64,000 nucleotides of DNA from Branchinecta lynchi (lineage: Eukaryota; Arthropoda; Branchiopoda; Anostraca; Branchinectidae), in the NCBI GenBank assembly GCA_023053575.1, contig JAKZAP010000004.1, positions 16,441,624-16,505,623 of the forward strand. Direction: 5' to 3'. A program made the translations under genes and the position numbers. The notes below the pieces were generated by a model, which was given only the letters and a program-made list of their open reading frames with translations, did no database searches and was not told the DNA's origin. This document shows, one piece after another, positions 36,001 to 48,000 of the stretch (the first letter of the stretch is position 1; the number at the start of each line of letters is the position of its first letter).

Positions 36001-39000
36001 AAGACCGCAGCCACCTGGTGGGGGAGGCGCAAGTGGCTCTGGTGCAGTAAGACCAAGCTTTAGACGTAGCGGGCCACGTAACGCTGTAGTGGGTTCATCA
36101 GCTAATGGGGCTCTGACCGGGATTAAGTCCGCCCTTGATAGCAAAACATCTGCATTGTTTGTTGCTAGGTTGGATTCGGAAACTGAGCCCGTTGCACTTG
36201 CCAAATCAGTAGCGATGAAACTGAAATGTGACGCCGGGAAATTAAAGTGCGAGAAAATTCAGGGGAAGTCTGTGATCAGTGGATCTTTTAAGATCGTTAT
36301 CCCGGCAGTATACCGCGATATTGCAATGAAGGCCAGCTTCTGGCCTACTGGTGTTATTGTTCGGCGCTTCTTCGAAAACAGAAGCCCTCAGCAGGGCTCA
36401 GAAGTGGTCAATCATGGTTCTTAAGTGTATAACATATAATTGCCGATCCCTGAAGTCGAATCTACATGTTATAAGGTCACTGCTTACACGCTGCGATGTG
36501 CTATTCCTGCAGGAAATCTGGCTGTTTGAACACGATCTTGTTCTCCTCCAATCTATTCATTCGGAGTTTAATGGAGCTGGGGCCTCACCGGTGAAAGATA
36601 GTGAATTAATAATTGGTCGTCCGTTTGGAGGTATTGCGGTACTATGGAAAAAGAGCCTTGGTGTTAATGCCAAGTTCGTGGACCTGAAAGATGACCGGAT
36701 GATCGGATGGGATATCAGTGCCGGTAATAGTTCTTATATTTTCATTAACGTTTATCTGCCTTCTTATAGTTCAGAGCACGAACCGGAGTTCATTGAGTGC
36801 CTTAACCGGCTGAAAGTTTACCTCGAGTGCCTTGAATATACTGATGTAGTTATACTGGGTGATTGGAATGCTAACTCTAAGGTTGGATCTTTGTCTAGTT
36901 ATTACAATGACCTAACAGAGTTTGCGGCTTCATACAGTCTGATTATTTCGGATGTTGTGCTTCTGCCAAATAATTCGTATACTTATGTTAGCGAGTCTCA
37001 CTGTGGGTCGACGTCATGGCTAGACCACATATTAACGTCATCTGCTTGCCATTCTTTGATTGAAAATATGAGTATACTTTATGAGTTTGGTCCAGACCAT
37101 TTACCTTTAGTGTTCATTTTAAAATTGGAAGTCGCGAATTATTTCCCTTCATGCAATATTATCCAGACAGATAGCCTTGATTGGGACTCGGCTTCCCAAG
37201 AAAACCTGCTTAATTATTTGCTGTCTACAAAAACGGCTTTTGCACAAGTTGATCGTACTAGTCATGCTTTTGTCTGTGAGTCGTCATGTTGCAAGGATGA
37301 AGAGCACAGACATAGTATCGCTGGATTGTACCTTATGTTTATTAATGCAATTATGTTAGCGGCTCGTTTGGCAATCCCGACTAAGCAAGCTTCTCGTGCT
37401 CGGAAGGGTTTTACTTCTATTCCTGGGTGGAATGCGCATTTACGCGGGATTTACATGTCGTCTAGAATTGCATTCTTAACGTGGGTGCAGGCTTGTCGTC
37501 CTTTATTCGGACCAATTTATGAGGTAATGAAAACTGCGAGAGTGAATTTCAAGACACGTTTGAAGCATTGTAGAAAAAACGAGAGATTTTTAAGAGCAGA
37601 GAGACTCGCTGAGTCGTTTTTGTCCGCTAGAGATTTTTGGGGACAGGTCCGTCGTAATTTTTGCCCTAAGCAAGGTGTGGTTGGGACATTGGATAGTGTT
37701 GCTGGTGATTGGAATATAGCAGAACTGTGGAAATGCAAATATTCATCATTATTTAGTTCTGTAGATAGTGACTGTTCGTGGGTGGAAGGTCTCAGTTCAA
37801 TGGAACCGATTGATAAGATAACCCCTGATCTAGTTGAGGTTTTGTTAAAGGATCTTAATGTAAATAAAGCTGGTGGTGCGGACGGTATTTCGGCAAGACA
37901 TTTGAAATTTGCTGCAAATGAAAAGTACTGTCTGTTGGCAACATTTTTCAATCTTTTTATTACGCACGGTTTTGTGCCTTCATCGATCATGGATGTTAGT
38001 ATTGTGCCAATCCCGAAAGGTCGTGGTTGCGATACTTCAAAATCTGATAACTATAGACCAATCGCTTTGGCTACAGTTACTTCTAAATTGCTAGAAAAAT
38101 GTGTGCTTATGAAATTGTCTGGTTGTTTGCGGACAAGTGATTTTCAGTTTGGGTTTAAGTCTTCACATGGAGTAGACTTTGCTATTTTTTTGTTTAAGTT
38201 CGTGATTGAATACTTCTGGTTTTACTCAACACCTGTATTTGCGTGCTTCGTCGATTCGACTAAGGCTTTTGACAGAGTCAACCATGGTAAAATTTTAAAA
38301 ATTTTGCAGGATAGAAAGGTTCCGGTGCAATTTCTTCGCCTTTTGGCTTTTTAGTTCCGGAATCAGCAGTTTTGTGTAAAATGGGGTTGTGAAACAAGTA
38401 GTTCATTCGGGTTGATTAATGGTTTGCGGCAAGGAGGGGTGCTATCGCCATTGCTTTATGCTGTTTATGTTGATTTTCTTTCTCAAAGACTGAAGGATTC
38501 AAATACAGGTTGTTTTGTTGGTGGAGTTTGCTTTAACCATTTTTTTTTCGCTGACGATCTTGTTGTTCTTTCCCCTACGGCGTTTGGTCTTAATAAGCTT
38601 CTGAGGGTGTGTGATACGTTTGCAGAGGAGCATAACATTCTGTTTAATCCTAAGAAAACTGTGGCTATGGCTTTCCTACCTATTGGTTGTTCTGTACCTA
38701 GGATTCCCATTGTGTTGTCGGGCCGAAATGTTTGCTACGTTACTGAATGTAGATATTTAGGTTTCTTAGTCAATGAGAATTTGAAGGATGATACTCACCT
38801 CCGTGACCTTGCGCACAGTGTTTGTAAAAGAGGGAACGTTTTAATATGGAAATTTGGTTTTGTAAACAGTGCAATTAAGATTAGGCTGTTTAAGACGTAT
38901 TGCTATCAGTTTTTTGCGCTAGCTTTATGTTATCGTTGTACTAACAGGTCGTACTGTAATCTGGAGGCTTGTTACAAGAGAATATTTAGGCGTCTGATTC

Positions 39001-42000
39001 GTCTGCCGGCTCGAGAGAGCATAAGTCAGGCATTTGTCCAGAACCATTGCTGCAGTTTTGCTGAACTTGCTCGTAAAGCCCGGTCATCTTTGGTTGTAAG
39101 GTTATGGCGGTCGGAGAACTGTCTGATCATCCTGGCAGCAAACCCCATTTTCTACAACCTACCAGTCTGGAGGCATCTGCTGGAGATACATTGATGTTTT
39201 ACCATAGTGTTGTTGTTTTTTGTTTGTTGTTTGTATGTTTGTTTATGGCGAAAGCTGAATTAAAAAGTTAATAATAATATAGGCTAGCTAGCAAAAGCCA
39301 AAGGGGAGGCGAACGGCGAACGTTGTGCTACCCAGCTGACCCATAGAAAAATTATATAGATACAGATGCATATAGACAGGCCCGTATCCAGGAATTTATT
39401 TCGGGGGGGGGGCCTTTCGGTGGGGGGGGGGGGGTCGCCTGCGGGTTGCACAAAAAAGTACAAAAAAGACATAGATCAGAGGAAAAAGCCTATAAAAATG
39501 AGTATTTTTGTATGTTTCGGGGAGGTTTCAACCCCCTCCCCCCCCCCCTCCCCCCTGGATACGGCCTTGCATATAGATACCATACAAAAATAGGTACAAC
39601 TTTCTGGTATCACGAACCCAAACTTGTTCATATAAGTATGCAAATATAGTTTATTTATCTTTTGCTGTCGCTTGTAGATTTCGTGTACCTTCTGTATTTA
39701 TTGTTAAGCGTTCATTTACCTTTTTTTTTGTATGTACTGTGCAAATGCCTTATTACTAGGCTGCACGTAATAAACTCATTCGGTTCAAATGCTGCTGAAG
39801 CGTTCAGACTTAGGACAGAAAGTGTTAGCTTAGTTTATATAACAGTCCTATAACTGGTGTAACAGTTTATTTGTGTGGCTTCACATGTACTCAATCTTGT
39901 GCGGCCTTTAGGCTGAATAAACAAACATTATTACGTTATTATTATTACTCATTAAATATTTATTTACTACACATTTTTAAAGACCCACACTGAATTGGTT
40001 CAAGTACCCTGCAATTGCCAGGGCATCTTCCTATCATGCGCGGTAGTCTGTTTTCCCGAATCTAGGCCCTCTGCCTACGGTAACTCAGTAGTCGGATCCG
40101 GTTGGAACCAGAAAATGGAACTTCTATAGCTTATGACGTGTCTGTTGATCAAGGATCGTCCCGGTCCCTCGATCCATAAGACATGTATGCTCACAACCAG
40201 TGGCGAAACAAGATGCAATGATTTACCGACAAACGCGAATCGCGAACGCATCTTACAACCGTTGCAATAATAAGTTGGAACATAGGAATCAATTTAGATG
40301 GTTTTCTAATGAAAGTTGATGAATTCGCAGTTCATTTCCTGGCACCAATGGTTATCACATGGAGCCATGAACATAATATGCAGTCAGTAGTCTTGCAAAC
40401 CAGAAAAGAAGTGATAAGACACTGCAACAGATCACTTCACTGCTTGAAGATTTACGCGGCTGTCTTTTTCGCTTGTAAACTAAGCGACTTTTGGGGTCCA
40501 AAACGTTAGCACATATAGGTTCGTAAAGTTGTGTGTCTTTTACCATGATAACTCTCACAGAGGTTCAGATATTTTGTGAAATTTGGTATGGATGCGCTGG
40601 ACCAAAAGTACAGGTGAAGTGAATGGGCAATCTAATTTTCTGAAAACTTGGCGGCTGATGGGAGCAGATTTGCTGCTTCTGTGTCCGAACGAAACCGACA
40701 GCTGAGTGAAACGTAGGGGTAAGAGTAACTTCGTGATACTCCTCAGAAACCAAACGGGTTCATGGGCCCTACAAAGTGCTCGGATTTGACTGAAACTCGC
40801 CAAAATTCATGGGACCCAGACACGTAATTTGAGGCCCGAACACGGATCTGTCGTCCGTGGGGTGAGGGTGGGGCTGAGGGGTACCATTGTGGTAGGCTTA
40901 CTGGACGTTTTTCCGAAATGCTCCGTTCGAGTGATGCTTGATAGATGGTAGACGCAGATGCCAACAAGAGCTACGAGCTCATATGGCACTTGTTACGAGT
41001 AGGTGCTGCAAGAAAGTAGATGAGAATGTCACAAAATACCACCTTCAACCTCCTAGATTTGGACCAAGAAATAGGATATCTAGCTGTCTTGCATATCTAG
41101 GTCATCAGATCTTATCACCCATACAGTTTCACTCGAATCGAACCACCTGTTCGCAACCTAGGGAAGTCAGTAATTTCCGGATTCCCATTCCCTTAGCTCC
41201 CTAAAAAACGATCGGATCCAAGAACGGAAGTTTTCTTAGGGCATCATGTCGGGTTCTTAAGTCTATTTGGTTGGGTCAGGGATATGCCCGCCAAGTCTTA
41301 TCGTCCTTGGGACATCTGGAATTGTCATAACTCGCGATCACTGGAATTCCGGGAAACCTCCTCCAACTTCCCCCAAAGAGCCCCGGTAAGATTTGGTTCT
41401 GTCAAGAACGTGTCTACAGGGCTTATGCTTGCTTTTCCTACCTAATTCTATCCCCGATCCCTCGACTCTAAGCTTTTCACGTGATTTCCAGTGGCCCCCT
41501 CCAACTCCCCCCACAAGTATCGGATCCAGTCCGGACTTCGCGTGGAACATCTGAGACGATTGCTCTTTCCACTTGACAAGTTTCATTCAAATCCGATCAC
41601 CCGTTGAAAAGTTAGGCATGCCACTAGATTCTGGATTCCCCATCCCTCCACGCCCCCCACGATGGTAGGATCGGGGAAACAACTATTCTCAAGGCAGTCT
41701 ATTCGAGTCCCTGATATGCCTACCAAATTTCATCGTCCTAGTACCAAACCCGCGGAATCACCGAATCCCCCCACCCCCAGTGCCTCAATCCGGCCCGGTT
41801 ATGTCAACAATGTCTCTAAGACTTGAGCAAGTTCTTCCCGCCAAGTTTCGTCCCAATCCCTCCACTCTAAGCGTTTCCCAAGATTTCCGGTTTTCCCCTC
41901 CAGCTCCCCCAAAGTCACCGGATCCGGTCCGTATTTTAATCGGGTAGTCTGAAACATGGGGTCTCTCCAAATATCAAGTTTCATTAAGATTCGATCACCC

Positions 42001-45000
42001 GTTCAAAAGTTATAAATACCTCCAGTTTCCGGATTCCCCCTCCCTCCACTCCTCCCACGATGCTCAGATCGGTGAAGTGTTAATGAAGATTAATCCAACT
42101 TAATCTTTTGGGGTCCCTGATACGCCTGCCAAGTTTCATCGTCCTAGTTTATGTGGAAGTGCACAAACTAGCAAAACCTAGACAGACGACAGACCGACGG
42201 ACGGACAGAAATTGCGATCGCTATATGGCACTTGGCCGAAGGGCAAGTGCCATAAAAATGTGTGCCCGAACCTCTTTTTGCCATTATGGTAGTGCTATGG
42301 GGGGATTAGAGGTGGGTCCTGCACATTTTCTTAAAGGCTTAGGGACCAAATGGGTTGAGCGATTGAGATAAACTTGGCGATACTGCACCCATGTGTCCTA
42401 GTCGTGTTATTCAGATATCCTGGCCTGATCCAACCTCGGTGGGCCGAGATGGTGGGGGTATCACTGACGGGAATGTGTAACTCATAAGTCCCAGGATAAA
42501 GTAGACCATTTCCCGGACTGATGTACAGCCTAATAACCCAAAAGGACAGTTTACGGGTGGGAGTAGAGATATCACTCAAAATCAATTCAAGGAAGCAGGT
42601 TTGCCAGTGTTATTGATTTACCGTCAAGGAACAGAAAGTAACGAAGAAGTGTTTGGTTAGTGCATTTTCGGACTTATCGACGAGAATATTCCTGTCACCA
42701 CATCAAAATGTCTTATCACTGACGAACAGTTCACAATTACTAAATTTACCGACAAGTTTTGTATCCATTGCGGATGTAAACAAGACTGAAAAAGAGAGTT
42801 CCCGTTTTACCGACAAGACTTTTCCCAGTCATCGTATCGAAACATCCGATCATCGGCTTGATTTCCCGACAAGGCTTTTGTCGGTATCATCTCCGCACCG
42901 AGAGAAAATTCTGATTTCCAGAGAAGAATCTTCCTGATTACCGACAGGGCTCTGTGGGTATCAGAAATGGTATGAGGAATCTCTTTTATCAGAGATCTTA
43001 CCGGTAATGAAAACGGAATCCGCGCACCGTCTCCGCACCGACAAACACTGCCGATTTCCAAACAAGAATGTTACTGATTTATCTAAACAGCTCTTGTCGG
43101 CACTGAAAACGGAATCCGTGCACCGACAGACGTGGCCGATTTCCCTATGACAAGTTTCATGATTTACCGACAGAGCTATCGTCGGTATCAGTGAGGAAAG
43201 CGTTAGTCACAGCTCTTATCGGTACCGAAAACCGAATCTGAGCATCGCCTCCGCACCGAGAAACAACGGAATGCTAAAGCGTGCAACCGACAAACGCTGC
43301 CTACTTCCCAACAGCAAGTTTCCCGTTTTACAGACAGAGCTTTTATCGATATCAGAAACGGAATGAGAAAAGCGTTTGTCAGTGTTTCGCACCGACAAAC
43401 ACTGCCAATTTACCGACAGGATTTATAGTGTGGAGGGGGGGGGGGGCAGCTGCCCCCCTAGTTTCGCCACTGCTCACAACATGGTTCTCAGGAAACACCT
43501 GCAACTCCCCGCACAATGACCGAGGTCTGGATTTACATATGGCACATCACGGCCTGACCGTTCTGCCCAACAAGAGCTCGTCCTCGTCCCTCCATCAGCC
43601 CAGCACTTTCGTATACAAATAGATTTCTTGGACCCTCAACAACTCTCCCAACAGTGACAGATGACATCCGAATTCATAAATGGTACATCCGGGGATTACG
43701 ACCGATCCCCTAAAAAATGTGGTCCAAAGATTTCCCGGCGCCACGATGCAGCTTCCCCTACAGAGGAAATGGTACCCCGATCCACGATGTATTCGGGGGG
43801 GGGGGGGGGGGGGGGGGTTCGCCGGGTTTACCGAGAAGGGGGGGTCGCCAGGGGGATTACTTACGCATGCCATACAATTTCCAGGACACCCTATCCAACT
43901 CCAGCAACAGCGGCCGGACCTGTGAGGTTTGCGACAAGATTTACGGGAATCCCCCCATAGTGGCCGGAAACGACCCCCATCAATATACGGCACATCAAGG
44001 ATTATGGCACAAACGCAGACCACAGCCCGATGAAAAATTTATCTCAAAATAGTACCATGAAGTAGTACGAAAAAGTTGCACGCAGTACTAACGATGCTAC
44101 TACATGCTTCTACTTCAAGGCTACCGTGTTACTGCATACTACTATTGCTACAATTGCTACTACAGTCTTGCTACTATTAGCAAGACTGGAAGCTACTATG
44201 GCAAGACAGGATGCTACTGGATGCTACTACATAAGATTGGACCAGTCTGAGGCACATTAAATGATAGTATTCTTTGCTATTACATAGTATTACATGCAAC
44301 GTTTTCGTACTACTACCATACTACTACGCAGGCTACAAATTTGTCATCGGGAGACAAGACGAAGAGGAGTAAATCCGAATGGTCGCCCATTATATGTAGG
44401 CCAACGGCTTCTTTACAAAATACTATACTTTCCGGATATAATCCTTCGTGCAAATATACTTAGGTGACATTTAACATGCTGTTAATTGCTTACGTTTCCG
44501 GCCTTACTATAAGACTTTCATTTTAGAATGCGAAGAGACTCCTCGTCCCAGATTTTCGCGGAATGGAGATTGCCTGGTCTTACCATTTTGCGCTATTTCA
44601 TCTTTCAGGAAGTCTCAAAATTTGTACTGAACTTCAGATGTATTCTGTGAAAGCACGAAAGGAAAGAGTTACGTGAAAGAAAGGTAATGTTTCTGTGGGG
44701 GAGGGGCAGATCACCCCCACACCATAGGACAACTGCTTATATTTATGGTGTGACTTAGTATTATTCGTTCATTTTTCTTATTCATGTGTCTAAATACCAT
44801 GAAAATGGTTAAACAAGCTCATCTGGTCATTCAATAGAAAAAAAATGGTACTACACACAAGGCTTCAACCAGTTAACGCCTTGTGCGTAGTGTACGACGA
44901 GTCTTACATACCATTTGCTACATGATTGTTTTCCGATAGAGAAAAGTCTTCATCAGAATCTCCAAGGTCACCAAAAAGTTCATCTTGCTGCCTTTTTCTT

Positions 45001-48000
45001 GCCTCTTTCGATGATGGTGGAATAACCTGAGGTGGAGCGATGTCTATTGGCTTGTAACTGTTTTGCTGGGTAAGCAGGCTTATATCTGGTGGCTCATCTG
45101 AAACAATCAAAGGAAGCTCATTGGTGAGAAAATCGAAAAGGGACATAAAGTAAATCTTTTCGGGAATTAAAGGACATGCCCAGTAGCACAGTCTTAGGTA
45201 GATCACCTACTGGTTCACTTTAAGTTTTTCGACTGGATACCGTGCGAACTACTTGTCCGGCAAAAACTAAAGCTTAAAAAGAACTACGAGCTCATATGGC
45301 ACTTGTTACGAGTCCGTCAGAAACGAGAAAGCAAATCTCAGGATTTTTCCGGAAATTCCGGTACCACTCCCCACCGTGCTCGGATTCGCTCCGGACCCTA
45401 AAATATGCCATCTAAGGCATACGATCTCTCTACTTTCAAAGTTTCATTCAAATCACTCCACTCGTTTAACCCCTATGCCAGCCACAACAGTTCCGGGACT
45501 CCCCCTTGAACTCCCCCCACTGCAGCCAAATACGACTCGAACAAATAAACTTCGCATATGTAACATCTCCTCTTCCCGCCCATCAAGTTTAACTCGGATC
45601 AGAGCATATATTCAAATTTCCGGTTCCTGGTTCATCCTCCTCGTACTTTGGTCGGATCCGGTTCAGACACCAAATGACAAATCTAGGCCGCATAAACTTG
45701 GTATTGTCCAACTTGCATCCCATTCGGCCCATCCATTTGGTTTTTGTGCATGTCACAAAGTTTTCGGACCCCCCCCCCCCCACTTCCCCAACCATGGCCG
45801 CATGGGGTTCGGATACATGCTTTGCATATCTAGGTCATCACTTCTTATCACGCATAAAGTTTCACTTGAACCGGACCCTTTGTTCGGAACCTACGGAAGA
45901 CAGTAATTTCCGGATTCCCCCTCCCTCAACTCCCCGAAAAATGGTCTGATCCAGGAACGGAAGTCTTCCTAGGGCATTGTGTCGGGTCATTAAGTCTATT
46001 TGGTCGGATTACTAATATGCCTGCCTAGTTTTCTCGTCCTTAGCCAATCTGGAAGTATCCTAACTCGCGATCCCAGGAATTCCGGGAACCCCCCTCTGCA
46101 ACTCCCACCACAGAGCCCCATTACGATCTGGTTCTGTCAATTACCTGTCTAGGTCTAATGTTTTTCTTCCCATCAAGTTTCATCCCCATCCGTCCACTCT
46201 AAGCGTTTCCAAAGATTTTTGGTTCCTCCAGATCCCACCAATGTCACCGGATCCGGTCTGGAGTTAAAATGGCACGTCCGAGGCACGAGGTGTTTCTAAA
46301 TATCAAGTTTCATTTAAATCAGATCACCCGTTCAGTAGCTGAACTTGCCACTAAATTCAGGATTTCCCACCCCTCAACTCCGCCCACGATGGTCGGATCG
46401 GAGAAACTACATTATCAAGTCAATCTGTTCGGATCCCTGACAAGCCTGCCAAGTTTCGTCGTCTTAGCACGTCAGGAAGTACCAAACTCGCGGGATCACT
46501 GAAATCCCCCCCCCCCCCCCCCAACTCCCCACAGTGACCGAATCCAGTCCGTCATTTACGTATCTAGGACTTGTGCTTGTTCTTCCCACCAAGTTTCATC
46601 CCGAACCCTCCACTCTAAGCGATCACCCGTTCGTAAGTTAAAAATACCTCACTTTTCCGGATCCCCCCCCCCCAGATGGTCGGATCGGGGAAACGGCTAT
46701 TCTCAAGTCAATATATTCGGGTACCACTTGTGCTTGTTCTTTCCACCAACTTTCATCCCGATCTCTCCACTCTAAGCGTTTCCCAAGATTTCCGATCCCC
46801 CCCTTCAACTCCCCCGATTTCACCGGATCCGGTCCGGATTTAAAATGTACGTCTGATTCACAAGGTCTTTCTATATATATATCAAGTTTCATTAACATCT
46901 GATCACGCACTCGTAAGTAAACAAGACCAAAGGTTTCGATGTGATCCCAAAAATTCAATATCTGATCCAGACAACTGGGTCTTGTCTTAGCCAGATCCAG
47001 TCATCGCCAGAGTCCTTGAAAATTTTTACAATTAAATTTCAGAAACAGATTAAGGCCAAATAGCTCGTCATCTGAGAAAACCAAGTTCAGATATGGATTC
47101 AGCATGTGTGTTTACCCCTATAAGTCATATCTGTTTTGACGAAAGCTTCCTGCCACTTCTGCCAATTTCATGGTTTCGGCCGAACTCCAGAACTACTTGT
47201 CCGGCGAAAAAAGAAAGCTCAAAAACGAACTCAGGGTATAATGATATAGGGTATAATAATAATGAACATCTAATCAACTTCAAATAAAAATTTAACTTAT
47301 AACAAATTTTCCGACTCCACCCGGATTCTGGTCGAAATATATTTCCGGGTAAAATATGATTGTCAAACACGAATTCAGCATCTCTTCTTACCCTTAAATC
47401 GGTTATCTAATCAACTAGAAATAAAACTTAAGCTTCTAACAATTTTCCGGTTTTGGCCGGATTCGGGGGGAACTAAATGTTTAGGTAGAAATTTTTTTCA
47501 CATAAGTGTTCAGCATGTCTTCTTGCCTTAAATCGAACATCTAATCAACTCCAAATAAAACTTTTAATTTTAACAAACTTTCCGGTTTGGGCCGGATTCC
47601 GGGCGAACTACTTGTCGGTCGAGAAAATGGTTTGCACTATCGTCCTCAGCATGTTTTCCTACCCCTGAATCGAACATTTAATCAACTTCAAATAAAACTT
47701 TTACTTTTGACAAACTTTCCGGTTTCGGCCGGATTCCGGGCGAATTACTTGTCCGATGACAAAATGGTTTTCACCATCATGTTTAGCATATCAAATTAGC
47801 TGTTTCAAAATATTTTGTTTGCCCCTTAATTTGAACCCCCTCCCCCACCCCTAAATGTAGGGCTACAGAGCCCATCTAAGAACCTGACTGGTCCGACGAC
47901 CCGACGAATCCTCACACCAAGTTTAATCAAAATATCTCAGTCCCTTCGAGAGTTATCGTGCTTACAGACGGACAGACGGGCAACTTTTGCGATGTCATAG

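Larger units (their letters stand above)
35164..39270 (+). mobile_element. LINE-2: two-ORF non-LTR retrotransposon with one stop
   Basis: ORF1 (35,273-36,424) overlaps ORF2 (from 36,414) by 11 bp. ORF2 is open to 39,194 except for a TAG at 38,352-38,354. The 3' end is short and finishes with AATTAAAAAGTTAATAATAA. It lies in CHTF18 intron 2, antisense to the host gene. The RT family differs clearly from LINE-1 and LINE-3. The exact clade is not assigned. Confidence 0.85.

Noticed and set aside
35860..36204. Minus-strand frame of 114 codons
   Set aside because: It lies entirely inside LINE-2 ORF1 on the opposite strand; a shadow of the real frame.
43595..44052. Overlapping open frames on both strands across the long G-run
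   Set aside because: Gly/Pro stretches come from the homopolymer. No domain is recognisable and frames are open on both strands.
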